Assembly (NCBI GenBank): GCA_046154185.1
Contig: JBJXGE010000097.1
Coordinates: 18,119 to 82,118 of the forward strand
Source of the DNA: JBJXGE01 sp046154185
GTDB taxonomy: Bacteria > Planctomycetota > UBA8108 > UBA1146 > JAJFFE01
DNA length: 64,000 bases
Reading direction: 5' to 3'
Part shown: positions 44,573 to 53,101 of the stretch, piece after piece
How positions within the stretch are numbered: position 1 is the stretch's first letter
Layout of the letters: each line of letters starts with the position of its first letter
The notes under the pieces: model-generated
What the model was told of the DNA's origin: nothing
Database searches by the model: none
What the model saw: only the letters and a program-made list of their open reading frames with translations
Program-made: the position numbers and the translations under genes

Positions 44573-45394
44573 TCAAAACCCCGTTTGGTGTTCCGCGTCG
44601 GACTCACGGCGTTGCGCGTCGTACAACGGATGGAAGTTCGCGAGTTCCGTCGGCGAGAGGCGGCGGCGCTCATCGACGCGGGATGTCGCGCTCTGCTTCT
44701 CGAAATAGAGATAGTAAATCGGCTGTCCGGCCGCGCGGAATCTGCGTTCGAACAGCGTCGCGATATGGCGGCTCGGGTCGCGCGGCTCAGTGCGAAATCC
44801 GCTGGGCCCGCAGAGATTCACCAGGCTCGGTTCCGCGGCGAGCGCCGGCAAGATCTCGTGAAGGTACTCGGCATGATCCGTACGCAGCTCGAAACCGCCG
44901 CCGAGCGTGAGTTTGGCCGCAATGAGCGCGATGAAACGCTCGCGCAACAAGCGATGCTTGTGATGGCGTTTCTTCGGCCACGGATCCGGGAAAAAGACAT
45001 AGACTTGGTCGAGCGTGGAATCTTCGAAAGCCGGATCGAGTACGCGGTCGGCGTCCGCCAGCAGTAGTCGGAGATTCGTGACGCCGGCGCGCAGCGCGTG
45101 CGCGTGGACCCGATCGAGTCGCGTGCGCTTGTGCTCGATGCCGACAAATCGGCCCGCCGGCTCGGCGGCGGCGCACGCAACGATGTGCGTGTCCTTCCCG
45201 ATGCCGATTTCGAGCACGAACGGCCCATTGTGCGGCCGCGTGCTGCCGTTCGGGCCGACGACGGCCTCCGGCGCCGCCACGCTCGGTGCACGAAACTGCG
45301 CCCAGCCGCCCGCTGCCGCGAGTTGCGGCAGCGTGATCTCGGTCGGCGATTCGCGCATCAACCCCCGAGTGCGAGCGCTCAATCGTGCAGACAA
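44573..45394 (-). CDS. trmB: tRNA (guanine-N7-)-methyltransferase
   Basis: TrmB methylates G46 of tRNA at N7, using S-adenosylmethionine. The 273-residue protein has the SAM-binding LEIGIGKDTHI near 63, the FVGIEHKRTRL acidic loop near 85, and the family signature VYVFFPDPWPKKRHHKHRL near 133. TLGGGFELRTDH follows. The start is ATG 45394 or the in-frame ATG 12 codons later (45358). The C-terminus ends FEKQSATSRVDERRRL and more, somewhat longer than usual. The uvrC start lies two bases after its stop. Confidence 0.93.
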   Translation of the reverse strand: MSARLSARTRGLMRESPTEITLPQLAAAGGWAQFRAPSVAAPEAVVGPNGSTRPHNGPFVLEIGIGKDTHIVACAAAEPAGRFVGIEHKRTRLDRVHAHALRAGVTNLRLLLADADRVLDPAFEDSTLDQVYVFFPDPWPKKRHHKHRLLRERFIALIAAKLTLGGGFELRTDHAEYLHEILPALAAEPSLVNLCGPSGFRTEPRDPSRHIATLFERRFRAAGQPIYYLYFEKQSATSRVDERRRLSPTELANFHPLYDAQRRESDAEHQTGF

Positions 45395-45455
45395 GCTACT
45401 GACCTCCCGTCGCGGAGCCTACGCTCGGCACTTCGTGACAATTCTTTGACCGCCT

Positions 45456-45490
45456 TGTGGGATAAAACGATTCTGTGGGATACACGATTC
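45456..45490 (+). repeat. short tandem repeat upstream of the nucleotide-sugar dehydrogenase
   Basis: Two near-identical units occur head to tail: TGTGGGATAAAACGATTC (45456-45473) and TGTGGGATACACGATTC (45474-45490). A TTGACC box at 45446-45451 lies just before. The repeat could be a regulator binding site for the divergent or downstream gene; that is inference. Confidence 0.5.
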
Positions 45491-45637
45491 CGCCGTGGTC
45501 GCAAGAATGGCGCACAGCACGGCTCAACCTTTACGTAAATCTTGCCGACAAGAAGATGCAGTGAAGTGTGTGCTGTGTGCTTGCACGCCCCACTCGTGCC
45601 GAATTCTCCCTCACGCCACGCCCGTTGCGAGGTCAGC

Positions 45638-46969
45638 ATGGTCAGCGTCGATCGCTTCCAAGAGTTGAAGAAACGTCTCGAGGATCGCACCGCCCAAGTC
45701 GGCATCTTGGGGCTTGGTTACGTCGGAATACCGCTCGCTCGCGCCTTTTGCAAGGCGGGATTTCGCGTGCATGGCTTCGATGTCGACACCGAGCGATGCG
45801 CGCTCTTGAATCGCGGCGAGTCGCCGATCTTGCACATACCTGCCGCCGATCTCGCCGGACTCGTGCAGAGCGGGGTCTTTGTCGCGACGACCGAATTCAA
45901 ACTGCTACGCCGCATGGACGTCGCGATCATCTGCGTCCCGACGCCGTTGACCACCGCGCGCGATCCCGATCTCTCGTACGTCCGCGATGCGACGACGAGC
46001 ATTCGGCGCTACATGAATCCCGGCATGCTCGTCGTGCTCGAGTCGACGACCTATCCCGGCACGACGGAAGAAGTCGTCCGGCCGATCCTCGAGGAAAGCG
46101 GACTCGACTGCGGCGTGGATTTCTTCCTCGCGTTTTCGCCCGAGCGCGAAGATCCGGGCAATCGCGAGTACTCGACGAGCACGATTCCGAAACTAGTCGG
46201 TGGCGTGGATTCCCGCAGCGGTGAACTGGCTCGGCAGCTCTATTCGAGCGTCGTCGAAGAAGTGATGGAAGTGAAAGACGCTCGCACCGCCGAGGCCGCG
46301 AAAGTGCTCGAGAACATTTATCGCGCCGTGAACATCGCGCTCGTCAATGAGCTCAAAGTACTTTTCGATCGCATGGACATCGACGTCTGGGCCGTCATTG
46401 AGGCCGCGTCGACCAAACCGTTCGGCTTCCAGGCGTTTTTCCCCGGCCCCGGTCTCGGCGGTCATTGCATACCGATCGATCCGTTTTATCTCACATGGCG
46501 CGCGCGCCAGTACGACCTTCGCACGCGTTTCATCGAACTCGCCGGCGAGATCAATACCGCCATGCCCGAATTCGTGATCAGCAAACTCGGCGACGCGCTC
46601 AATTCGCGCGGCAAGCCGCTGCGCGGCAGCAAGATTCTGATGCTCGGCGTCGCCTATAAACGGGATGTGGAAGACACGCGCGAGAGCCCCGCGTTTCGGC
46701 TGCTGACGCTCTTGAGTCAGAAGGGCGCGGAAGTGCGCTACCACGACCCTTACGTGCCGTTCCTCAAACCTCAGCACGGGTTTCAACTCGCGCTCGAATC
46801 GGTGGCGCTGACGCCGGAGTTCGTCGCGGAGATGGACGCAGTGCTTGTTGTCACGCATCACTCGTGCATCGACTATGCGGAACTGCACAAGCACGCGCAG
46901 CTCGTCGTCGATACTCGGAATGCGCTCGGCGGCATTCCGGATCCGGAGCACAAGGTCGTGCGCGCGTAA
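45638..46969 (+). CDS. UDP-sugar 6-dehydrogenase (UDP-GlcNAc/UDP-Glc dehydrogenase family)
   Basis: This 443-residue enzyme oxidises a nucleotide sugar to a uronic acid with two NAD. The Rossmann motif GILGLGYVGIPLA opens near 22, FSPEREDPGN near 167 and the catalytic cysteine C277 in GLGGHCIPIDP match the UDP-N-acetylglucosamine/mannosamine dehydrogenase subgroup (WbpA-like) more than plain UDP-glucose dehydrogenase. The ATG at 45638 has GAGG just upstream; the longer frame upstream is not credible. The uronic acid sugar could feed the epimerase (17867) or other polysaccharide enzymes. It is a single gene between trmB and a convergent small gene. Confidence 0.9.
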   Translation: MVSVDRFQELKKRLEDRTAQVGILGLGYVGIPLARAFCKAGFRVHGFDVDTERCALLNRGESPILHIPAADLAGLVQSGVFVATTEFKLLRRMDVAIICVPTPLTTARDPDLSYVRDATTSIRRYMNPGMLVVLESTTYPGTTEEVVRPILEESGLDCGVDFFLAFSPEREDPGNREYSTSTIPKLVGGVDSRSGELARQLYSSVVEEVMEVKDARTAEAAKVLENIYRAVNIALVNELKVLFDRMDIDVWAVIEAASTKPFGFQAFFPGPGLGGHCIPIDPFYLTWRARQYDLRTRFIELAGEINTAMPEFVISKLGDALNSRGKPLRGSKILMLGVAYKRDVEDTRESPAFRLLTLLSQKGAEVRYHDPYVPFLKPQHGFQLALESVALTPEFVAEMDAVLVVTHHSCIDYAELHKHAQLVVDTRNALGGIPDPEHKVVRA

Positions 46970-46985
46970 CCGCGCGCCAACGGAC

Positions 46986-47447
46986 CTACTTCGGGGCCGG
47001 TGGCGTGCGCTGCGCTTCGAGCCATTCGACGTCGGCCATATCTTGCAGTCCTCCCGCCGCCCGCTTGATTCGAATCAAATGCTCGCGCGTCGGCACCGCG
47101 ACGAACTCACCGGCAAAACGTGTTTTGACGCGCGCGGTCCATGCGGTCGTGAAATCGAGGCCCGGCATTTGCGTCCGGATTTGTACGCAGAAGGGCGGCA
47201 GGCCGATCTGAATCTCGACGCCCGGCGCGTCGAAGTCGCGTTCCGTCAAATCGTGTAGCGGCGCTCGGAATGCCTTGAGCGCGTTGAGGACCGCCAAGCC
47301 ATTCGCACGCGTGGGACGCACCCAAACCTCAAACTCCGGCGTGGCTCGGACGAGGCCATACGCCGCCAGCGCATGCGCACCGACGATCATGTGCTCAGCT
47401 CCGTAGCCGAGTAATTTTGACAGTAAGTCTTTCAAGTCGCGGTTCAT
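46986..47447 (-). CDS. nucleotidyltransferase-like protein (AbiEii/DUF6036 type), possibly inactive
   Basis: This 153-residue protein resembles small nucleotidyltransferases of the AbiEii/DUF6036 type. The GAHALAAYGLVRAT segment near residue 22 matches the family's 'GG-YAL-x-G-x-x-R-T' motif. After it the family has D-x-D, but here the sequence reads EFEV, so the catalytic aspartates seem replaced by glutamates. The start at ATG 47447 follows GAGAG; an earlier frame start would add 29 residues. The gene converges on the sugar dehydrogenase. It may be a decayed or non-catalytic relative. There is no partner gene of a toxin-antitoxin pair next to it. Confidence 0.6.
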   Translation of the reverse strand: MNRDLKDLLSKLLGYGAEHMIVGAHALAAYGLVRATPEFEVWVRPTRANGLAVLNALKAFRAPLHDLTERDFDAPGVEIQIGLPPFCVQIRTQMPGLDFTTAWTARVKTRFAGEFVAVPTREHLIRIKRAAGGLQDMADVEWLEAQRTPPAPK

Positions 47448-47822
47448 CTGCGCGCTCTCTATTCCACTCGAGGCAAAGTCGCGTGAGCTCCCACACATGT
47501 TCCATACGCGCTTCGGCGCTGGTGGCGGATTCAAGGGGCGGCGTTGCTTGCGCCGCGCCGGGGCGAATAACTCGCGTCGTGATTCGGGTCACGGTTATCA
47601 CACATCCAGATCTTGGTTCGTCGGGCACCGGACCACCAGGCGACCCGCTCGCCAAGTATACGAAATGTCGGAGCTGGTCGTCAGCGCCTCAGGCGACTTG
47701 CCCGGGTCGGGGCGAAAAAGGCAACTAAGCAAGGCCTGTGCCTTGCAGCACGCGAAACGCTGACTACCAAAATTCGGCAGGGCTTTCGGCCGGATGTTAG
47801 TCTTCTCCATGGAGGAGACCCG
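47448..47822. other. 375-base divergent intergenic region
   Basis: The flanking genes point away from each other, so promoters for both should lie here. GGAGGAG just before the plus gene ATG (47823) is a strong ribosome site. I see no clear RNA structure or repeat; a hairpin with CAGCGCC/GGCGCTG-type pairs is not convincing. Confidence 0.4.
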
Positions 47823-48401
47823 ATGAGAATCCCGCAGTGGAAGGAACAGCTCTCTCAGTTGCCGAGCATCGCCTGCGTCGCCTTTGCGACCCGTTGCGCT
47901 CGGCGCGTGCAGCCGCTCTTCCTTGTTTCGTGGCCGGAAGCGCCGCAGCGACTCTACCAGTTGCTCGACGGCGCTATCGAGACCGTCGAGGAGTTCACGC
48001 GCGGCGTCGACCGTACGACTTCGACGTTCGCGTTCAACGCGATGAGCGCAGTCAAAGCGGCGGCGCATGCGAACGCGCCCCAAGCGGCGGTGGTTGCGAG
48101 CACGGTCGCATGCGCGACCTATGCGCTCGCGGCCGTCGGCTTCGGCGATTTTTCCGCAACCCACGCGGCGCAAGGCGCGGACTACGCGGTTCAAGTCTTT
48201 CAGTTCGAACCGGGCAAGTTGACGACCGAGGGGCTCGGCATGTGCGTCGATGCGATGAAGCTCGATCTCGTGCGCATCGAGGAGGGGCTGAAGCAAGGAA
48301 CGGTGGATACGCGCAAAGCGTTGCCGCCCGGCTTTCTTGGCCCGTTATGGCCGCACGGCGAGCCCCCGTATGTCGTACAGATACCGACGCTCGCGACCTA
48401 A
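47823..48401 (+). CDS. hypothetical protein (192 residues)
   Basis: I do not recognise a named family. The protein begins MRIPQWKEQLSQLPS and continues FATRCARRVQPLFLVSW, a pattern of aromatic and arginine-rich helices, then alanine-rich helices (AAAHANAPQAAVVAS, VACATYALAAVG), and a last part with LTTEGLGMCVDAMKLDL. No signal peptide or clear membrane helix is seen. The ATG at 47823 has a strong GGAGGAG. It is 64 bases before the HD-GYP gene and may be part of the same transcription unit. The gene is real by its ribosome site and composition, but the function is unknown. Confidence 0.65.
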   Translation: MRIPQWKEQLSQLPSIACVAFATRCARRVQPLFLVSWPEAPQRLYQLLDGAIETVEEFTRGVDRTTSTFAFNAMSAVKAAAHANAPQAAVVASTVACATYALAAVGFGDFSATHAAQGADYAVQVFQFEPGKLTTEGLGMCVDAMKLDLVRIEEGLKQGTVDTRKALPPGFLGPLWPHGEPPYVVQIPTLAT

Positions 48402-48465
48402 TCGTCGCTGCGAACCGCGCGCACGGAACACGACGCGACTATCGCCTGGGGAGTGACACGCCAAT

Positions 48466-49887
48466 ATGGGCAGCGATGCGATCGTCGCGCCGGAGCGCGA
48501 GATTCGTCTTTCCAAAGTGCTGTCGGCATTGTCGTATGCACTCGACCTCACGGAAGGTCAGGCCGAAGGACACGCGGTGCGGAGCGCGCTCCTCGGCATG
48601 CGTCTCGCCCAAGAGCTGCGGCTCGCGGTGGAGGAGCGCTCGGCGCTCTTCTATGCGTTGCTCCTCAAGGATCTCGGTTGCTCGAGCAACGCCGCCAAGG
48701 TCTGCACGCTCTTTGCGGCCGACGACCGTTCCGTGAAGCGCGGCCTCAAGACGGTCAATTGGTCGAACAGTCGCAGCGAGTCGGTGCTGTACGTTGCGAA
48801 GCATGCCGCGCACGGCAGTTCGCCGGTCAAACGCGCGGCGCAGATCGCCAAGCTCGCAATGCAAGGGCCGAGCGCCTCGAAACCGCTTTTCGAGATTCGT
48901 TGCGAGCGTGGCGCCTATATCGCCCGCCTGCTCGGTTTTTCGGAACTCACGGCGCAGGCGATCCGCGGCCTCGATGAACACTGGGATGGCCGCGGCTATC
49001 CCGACCGGCTGATCGGCGAGGAAATACCGCTGCTCGCGCGCATTCTCGGCATCGCGCAAACCGTCGAAGTCTTTTTCAGCGCCTACGGCGCGGCTGCCGC
49101 CTACGAGATGGCCGGCGAGCGTCGCGGACAGTGGTTCGATCCCACGCTCGTTGCAGCGCTCGAATCGATCAAGCACGACAGCCGCTTTTGGGAGCGTCTC
49201 GGTTGCGCGGACGCCGCGCAAGAGCTCGCGCGTTACGAGCCGATGGAGTCGGTCTTGGTCGCCGACGACGTCCGGCTCGATCGCGTGGCCGAGGGTTTTG
49301 CGAAAGTCGTCGACGCCAAATCGCCATGGACGTACCGACACTCGGAAGGCGTCGCCGAGATCGCGGTCGGTGTGGCCGAAGTGCTCGGTTTCGCGCCGGC
49401 CGACCTCAAGATGCTGAAACGCGCGGCGCTCCTCCACGACATCGGCAAGTTGGGCGTGTCGAATCTCATACTCGACAAGCCGGGGAAGTTGACGCCCGAG
49501 GAGCGCACCGAGATGCAACGTCACGCCGAGTACTCGCAGCGGATCCTCGAACGCGTCGCGTGTTTTAGCGACTTCGCCGATCTCGCGAGCGCGCATCACG
49601 AACGCCTCGATGGTCGCGGATATCACCGCGGGCTGTCCGGTGCATCGATCTCACTCGCGACCCGCGTGCTCACCGTCGCGGATATTTACGAAGCGATGTC
49701 GGCGGCACGCCCGTACCGCCCCAAGCAGCCCGGCGAGCGCGTCATCGAGATCATGAGCCGCGACGTCGGTTCGGCGATTTGCCCGCAGTGTTTTGAAGCA
49801 CTGCGTACGTTTCTCGATCAACAACACTGGGTGCCCCGCGCCAAAGTCCCCGTCTCCACCTGCGAACTCGAACAAGCCGGCGCCTGA
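48466..49887 (+). CDS. tandem HD-GYP domain phosphodiesterase
   Basis: This 473-residue protein carries two HD-GYP-like domains. HD-GYP enzymes hydrolyse cyclic di-GMP. The C-terminal domain (about 285-455) is complete: HD at H324-D325 in LLHDIGKLG, the downstream HAEYS and SAHHERLDGRGYHRG; the last motif has histidine where GYP has proline. The N-terminal domain (about 25-200) has a GHAVRSALLG start and HWDGRGYPD, but KDLG replaces HDIG, so it is likely inactive or regulatory. No receiver domain is fused. The MshEN protein at 38151 is another cyclic di-GMP-linked protein in the window. Confidence 0.88.
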   Translation: MGSDAIVAPEREIRLSKVLSALSYALDLTEGQAEGHAVRSALLGMRLAQELRLAVEERSALFYALLLKDLGCSSNAAKVCTLFAADDRSVKRGLKTVNWSNSRSESVLYVAKHAAHGSSPVKRAAQIAKLAMQGPSASKPLFEIRCERGAYIARLLGFSELTAQAIRGLDEHWDGRGYPDRLIGEEIPLLARILGIAQTVEVFFSAYGAAAAYEMAGERRGQWFDPTLVAALESIKHDSRFWERLGCADAAQELARYEPMESVLVADDVRLDRVAEGFAKVVDAKSPWTYRHSEGVAEIAVGVAEVLGFAPADLKMLKRAALLHDIGKLGVSNLILDKPGKLTPEERTEMQRHAEYSQRILERVACFSDFADLASAHHERLDGRGYHRGLSGASISLATRVLTVADIYEAMSAARPYRPKQPGERVIEIMSRDVGSAICPQCFEALRTFLDQQHWVPRAKVPVSTCELEQAGA

Positions 49888-50008
49888 TCGCATCTCCGAG
49901 CAGGTCTCGGCTCAGGCTGAAACCCTCTAGATCGCCACCGGCCCCATCAAAAATAAATTCGCTCGGCTACCAAAGAACCGAGCCAGAGGCTCGGCTCACT
50001 CGTTGGGG

Positions 50009-50122
50009 TGAAGTTGTCGCGGCAGAGCCGTAACAACGAGGGGTGTTGGAGCGACACCCCTTCAACAAAGACGGGCTGAAGTTGCCCCGGCGCGCAGCCG
50101 CGGCAACGAGGGGTGTTGGAGC
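50009..50122 (+). repeat. tandem direct repeat (two copies, 68-base period)
   Basis: Copy 1 (50009-50052) begins TGAAGTTGTCGCGGCAGAGC and copy 2 (50077-50122) begins TGAAGTTGCCCCGGCGCGCA. Both end in the same ACGAGGGGTGTTGGAGC. Each unit holds local self-complementary sequence, for example GTGTTGGAGCGACACC in copy 1. This lies in the 500-base gap between two convergent genes, where I see no gene. Confidence 0.7.
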
Positions 50123-50147
50123 AACAACCCTAACAAAAACAGAAAGC

Positions 50148-50173
50148 GGGGAGTTTCCCGAAGGAAACTCCCC
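50148..50173 (+). repeat. perfect hairpin (11-base stem, CGAA loop)
   Basis: GGGGAGTTTCC and GGAAACTCCCC pair perfectly around the loop CGAA. No T-run follows, so it is not a standard terminator. It is part of the structured cluster at 50009-50230 between the HD-GYP gene and the permease. Confidence 0.75.
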
Positions 50174-50197
50174 GGCCAAGGACATACAACTTGAAGT

Positions 50198-50230
50198 GTC
50201 GGGGAGCGCCCTTGCGGGTTGCTCCCCGAC
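50198..50230 (+). repeat. perfect hairpin (10-base stem)
   Basis: GTCGGGGAGC at 50198-50207 and GCTCCCCGAC at 50221-50230 form a perfect stem around a 13-base loop that itself can pair (CCC/GGG). Together with 50148-50173 it shares the GGGGAG core, suggesting a repeat family of REP-like units. Confidence 0.7.
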
Positions 50231-50406
50231 CGAGGAGAAAAACGACTTCTGTCCCGACCCAGGGCCGGATTTGCTTGGTCCCGGCCTGGCGGCGTGGTGG
50301 GAATCCCCCCGTGCCCCGCCGACGTCGCTCGTTCCCCAACCCTATAAGCGAGAAAAGGGCCAGAAACGTGACGTACTTTTTAAAAATTATTTTGCGGCGA
50401 CCTCAT

Positions 50407-51159
50407 TCACGAGTTCGCCGTGAGCAAGTAGATGCCGCGACCGAGACAACCCGCGCCGATCGTCAGGACCAATAACCGGCTCCAAGTGCGGAACGATCCT
50501 TCGTCGATACGCTCCCCGATTCGTCGTCCCAACCATGTTCCTGCAATTGCACTTACGCCTGCTACTCCGATCAGCGACCAGGCGCCGTCGCGGTCGACGA
50601 CGGTCGATCCCGCCGTCGCGATCGCACCGAAATAGACGATCTTCAAGAGGTGTCCCGCGGATTGCGTGGTCGCCTTCGTCGCGATCACTTCGACGGCGCG
50701 GAGGCGGCCCTGCAAGAAGAAGATGTCGAGGAGTGGACCCGAGACGCCGGCTGTGAGGTGGGCCGTCGTCACGACGAATCCGCAGATCCAGGAGTCGACC
50801 GGGCGGGAAAAATCGAGGCGGGCGCGCACCGGGAAGAGCGCCGCGATGAACGGCATCGCACCGACCGCTACATAGATCCACGCGCGCTCGAGCGTCGGCC
50901 GAAATGCGAACGCGATTGCGAGACAGATCACCGCGCTCGCGAGATATCTCGCGACTCCACGCGTCTCGATGTTGCGGCGCGTCAACCACGCGCGGTAGCC
51001 GTTGGCGATCAGTTGCGTGATGCCGTGCAGCACCATCGCGTCGGGCACTGGCAGCGTCGCCAGCAGCACACCCATCAGCACGAGTCCGCCCGCCATTCCG
51101 AAGACGCCCGACAACGCAGACGTGCACAAGACCGTGAAGCCGATGGCGAGTAGTTGCAA
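50407..51159 (-). CDS. TauE/SafE-family permease
   Basis: This 250-residue membrane protein has about eight hydrophobic segments. The N-terminal half-repeat LSGVFGMAGGLVLMGVLLA and the second half's TAGVSGPLLDIFFLQG are the twin family motifs. TauE/SafE proteins export or import sulfur compounds and other organic anions. The start is uncertain: the frame begins with TTG at 51159, very close to GGGGGAG, while another start slightly downstream is possible. It lies between the hairpin cluster and the DUF4331 gene, both likely independent units. Confidence 0.85.
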   Translation of the reverse strand: MQLLAIGFTVLCTSALSGVFGMAGGLVLMGVLLATLPVPDAMVLHGITQLIANGYRAWLTRRNIETRGVARYLASAVICLAIAFAFRPTLERAWIYVAVGAMPFIAALFPVRARLDFSRPVDSWICGFVVTTAHLTAGVSGPLLDIFFLQGRLRAVEVIATKATTQSAGHLLKIVYFGAIATAGSTVVDRDGAWSLIGVAGVSAIAGTWLGRRIGERIDEGSFRTWSRLLVLTIGAGCLGRGIYLLTANS

Positions 51160-51251
51160 GCTCCCCCGAGTTTCCGACGCCGCCGAAGCGTTGCGACATT
51201 GTGGGGGGAATCGGCACGCACGTGCCAGTCATGAGGTGATAGCAATCAAAC

Positions 51252-51287
51252 GGGTGCCCCGCGTGCGAATAGGCACGCAGGGCACCC
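51252..51287 (-). terminator. terminator-like hairpin after the DUF4331 gene
   Basis: On the minus strand, GGGTGCCC-T-GCGTGC pairs with GCACGC-G-GGGCACCC around CTATTC, a stem of about 14 pairs with one mismatch. It begins 12 bases after the stop of the DUF4331 gene and is followed by GTTTGATT, a short imperfect T-run. Confidence 0.65.
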
Positions 51288-51299
51288 CGGGGAAGGGTT

Positions 51300-52829
51300 C
51301 TACGGATGCTCGTGATTGCGCCCGTTGAGCGGCGTGGACGCGTAGGGGAACACTTTGTTGTACGCGATCTCATTTTCCGCGACGCCGTCGCCCGGCGGAA
51401 ACGTCGCGATGATCGGCGGAATGACGCGCAGATCGCTGAGGATCGCATTGATCGCGATGTCGACGACGTCATCGCCGAAGCGCCGACCATTCGGCCAGCC
51501 ACCCGGGATGAAGCCACCGTTCTGGAATGGATCTTGGATCGTGCTCTGCAGAACGTCGCCGCCAAAAATGCTGAGCCGTGAGTAGCCGGCGTCATCGGGA
51601 TTCGTGGGGTGCGTCGGGCCGCCGCCCGCAAGCCGCGCCGATGGCGTCGACAAGTCGACTTTGATGACGTCGGGGATGAAGATGCTGGCGAGATCGGTGC
51701 GGCCGATGGCGATGCCGGGGCTCGAGCCGCCGAGGAGCAGCAGATTGATCAACGCGCCGAGCTCGGGGTTTTCCGCATAAGTGCGAAACACCGAGTCGTC
51801 GATCTCAGGACTGCTCGAGCTGTAGAGGTCCTTGTCAGCGATCGCGACGAGACCTTCGTTGAAAAGCGGGTTTCCTTGCCGGCCGATTTGCACGACGACG
51901 GGCTCTGCCTGCGGCACCGGCTGTGGCCCGCTGAGGAACAAGTAATTCAGCAAGCGAAAGGCGTCGGCGAGATTCACTGCGCCGTCGCCATTCAAGTCGG
52001 CAACATCCCGCACGATCTCGAGCTGCATGCGGCTGGTCGTCGCGTAGACACCGACGATCTGTTGATCACCGCCGAGAGTCGACAGCGGAATTTCGATCGC
52101 CATCGTGTGAATGTTAAACCCGCCCTGCGAGTCGCGGCCCGGGCTGCGAAGCTGGAGAAGATCGAAGATCGATTGAATGTCAGCGTAGAAACCATCGTCG
52201 CGTTGGCCGGCGAACGCGATATGGCCCTCGCTCAGGGTCGCGATCGATTGCTGTGTGTAGCGATCCAGTTCGGCGAACGTCGCGACGCCCTCGCGCACCA
52301 AGTTCTCACCGTTATCGCCCTGATTGTAAAACGGCGTCGCAATGCCTTGATTGTTCGGCGGTACGACACCGGAGCCGAGCACGGTGCTGACGCCGGTCGC
52401 GTGATTCACGCGGGTGACGGTATAGGTTTGCGTGAGATTCTGGCCGGCGTCGTCGACATCCGTGACCACACCGACATAGGACTGCAGAATCGTGGCGTCG
52501 GTCTTATACGCCGTCGTGAACCGAAACTGGTAACTGATGGATTTCGTGCCGGTCGCGAGGTCGGCGCCGAGCGCCAGGTGGATCTCGTAGAGTACGTCAT
52601 CCGCGAAGTTGTACTTGTTGGGGCCGATGCCCGGCTCCTCGTGCGGGTAAACGCCGAGCGCCAAGAAGAGACTCTTCGCACCCGCAATGTCGCTCACGAA
52701 CGCGTAGACATCGGTCGTGTTCGCGGCGGGGTCAAGCGTGACCAGCGGCGCGTCCATGTGGCTCGAGGCGTTGGCGAGTCCGGTGACGAACACGCACAAG
52801 ACGCCCAACGACTTCAACCAGCTCTGCAT
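51300..52829 (-). CDS. secreted DUF4331 protein with an internal dockerin/EF-hand repeat
   Basis: This 509-residue exported protein begins with a signal peptide (LGVLCVFVTGLANA) directly before SSHMDAPLVTLDPAANTTD, the characteristic DUF4331 opening. Family segments such as YNFADDVLYEIH follow. Near residue 240-275 a single dockerin/EF-hand-like unit (DLNGDGAVNLADAFRLLNYL) interrupts the domain before the common IGRQGNPLFNEGLV segment. This placement is inside the domain, not at the C-terminus where such repeats usually sit. The ATG at 52829 follows AAGGAG; the longer frame upstream is not credible. DUF4331 function is unknown. A terminator follows. Confidence 0.88.
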   Translation of the reverse strand: MQSWLKSLGVLCVFVTGLANASSHMDAPLVTLDPAANTTDVYAFVSDIAGAKSLFLALGVYPHEEPGIGPNKYNFADDVLYEIHLALGADLATGTKSISYQFRFTTAYKTDATILQSYVGVVTDVDDAGQNLTQTYTVTRVNHATGVSTVLGSGVVPPNNQGIATPFYNQGDNGENLVREGVATFAELDRYTQQSIATLSEGHIAFAGQRDDGFYADIQSIFDLLQLRSPGRDSQGGFNIHTMAIEIPLSTLGGDQQIVGVYATTSRMQLEIVRDVADLNGDGAVNLADAFRLLNYLFLSGPQPVPQAEPVVVQIGRQGNPLFNEGLVAIADKDLYSSSSPEIDDSVFRTYAENPELGALINLLLLGGSSPGIAIGRTDLASIFIPDVIKVDLSTPSARLAGGGPTHPTNPDDAGYSRLSIFGGDVLQSTIQDPFQNGGFIPGGWPNGRRFGDDVVDIAINAILSDLRVIPPIIATFPPGDGVAENEIAYNKVFPYASTPLNGRNHEHP

Positions 52830-53101
52830 GTGGCACTCCTTGAGTTCGAGAGATTCTTCTGCGTTCGCTTCGCGACGAACTGCCGACGAACGCGGTTTCT
52901 CCGCTCCATACGCGTGGTGACTCCTCCTGGATTTCGTGAGGTCTAATTTTTCGTCGAATTTTCGGCGCTCGCGTGGCGAACCTGTCCTCTTGCAAAGGCG
53001 CTTGCAACCGCAAAGAATCTGCGATGAGATAAGGCTGGGCGCAGACTGGGTGATTCGCCTTTGAATACGGCACGTTGAATCGAAACGGTGGACGCGCGCG
53101 G

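Noticed and set aside
45395..45637. tRNA gene in the gap between trmB and the dehydrogenase
   Set aside because: No cloverleaf arms or TTCGAATC-type T-arm can be built; the section holds only the short tandem repeat.
50009..50230. CRISPR array
   Set aside because: The repeats number only two, are not uniform in spacing with spacers, and no cas genes are present; the hairpins differ from direct CRISPR repeats.
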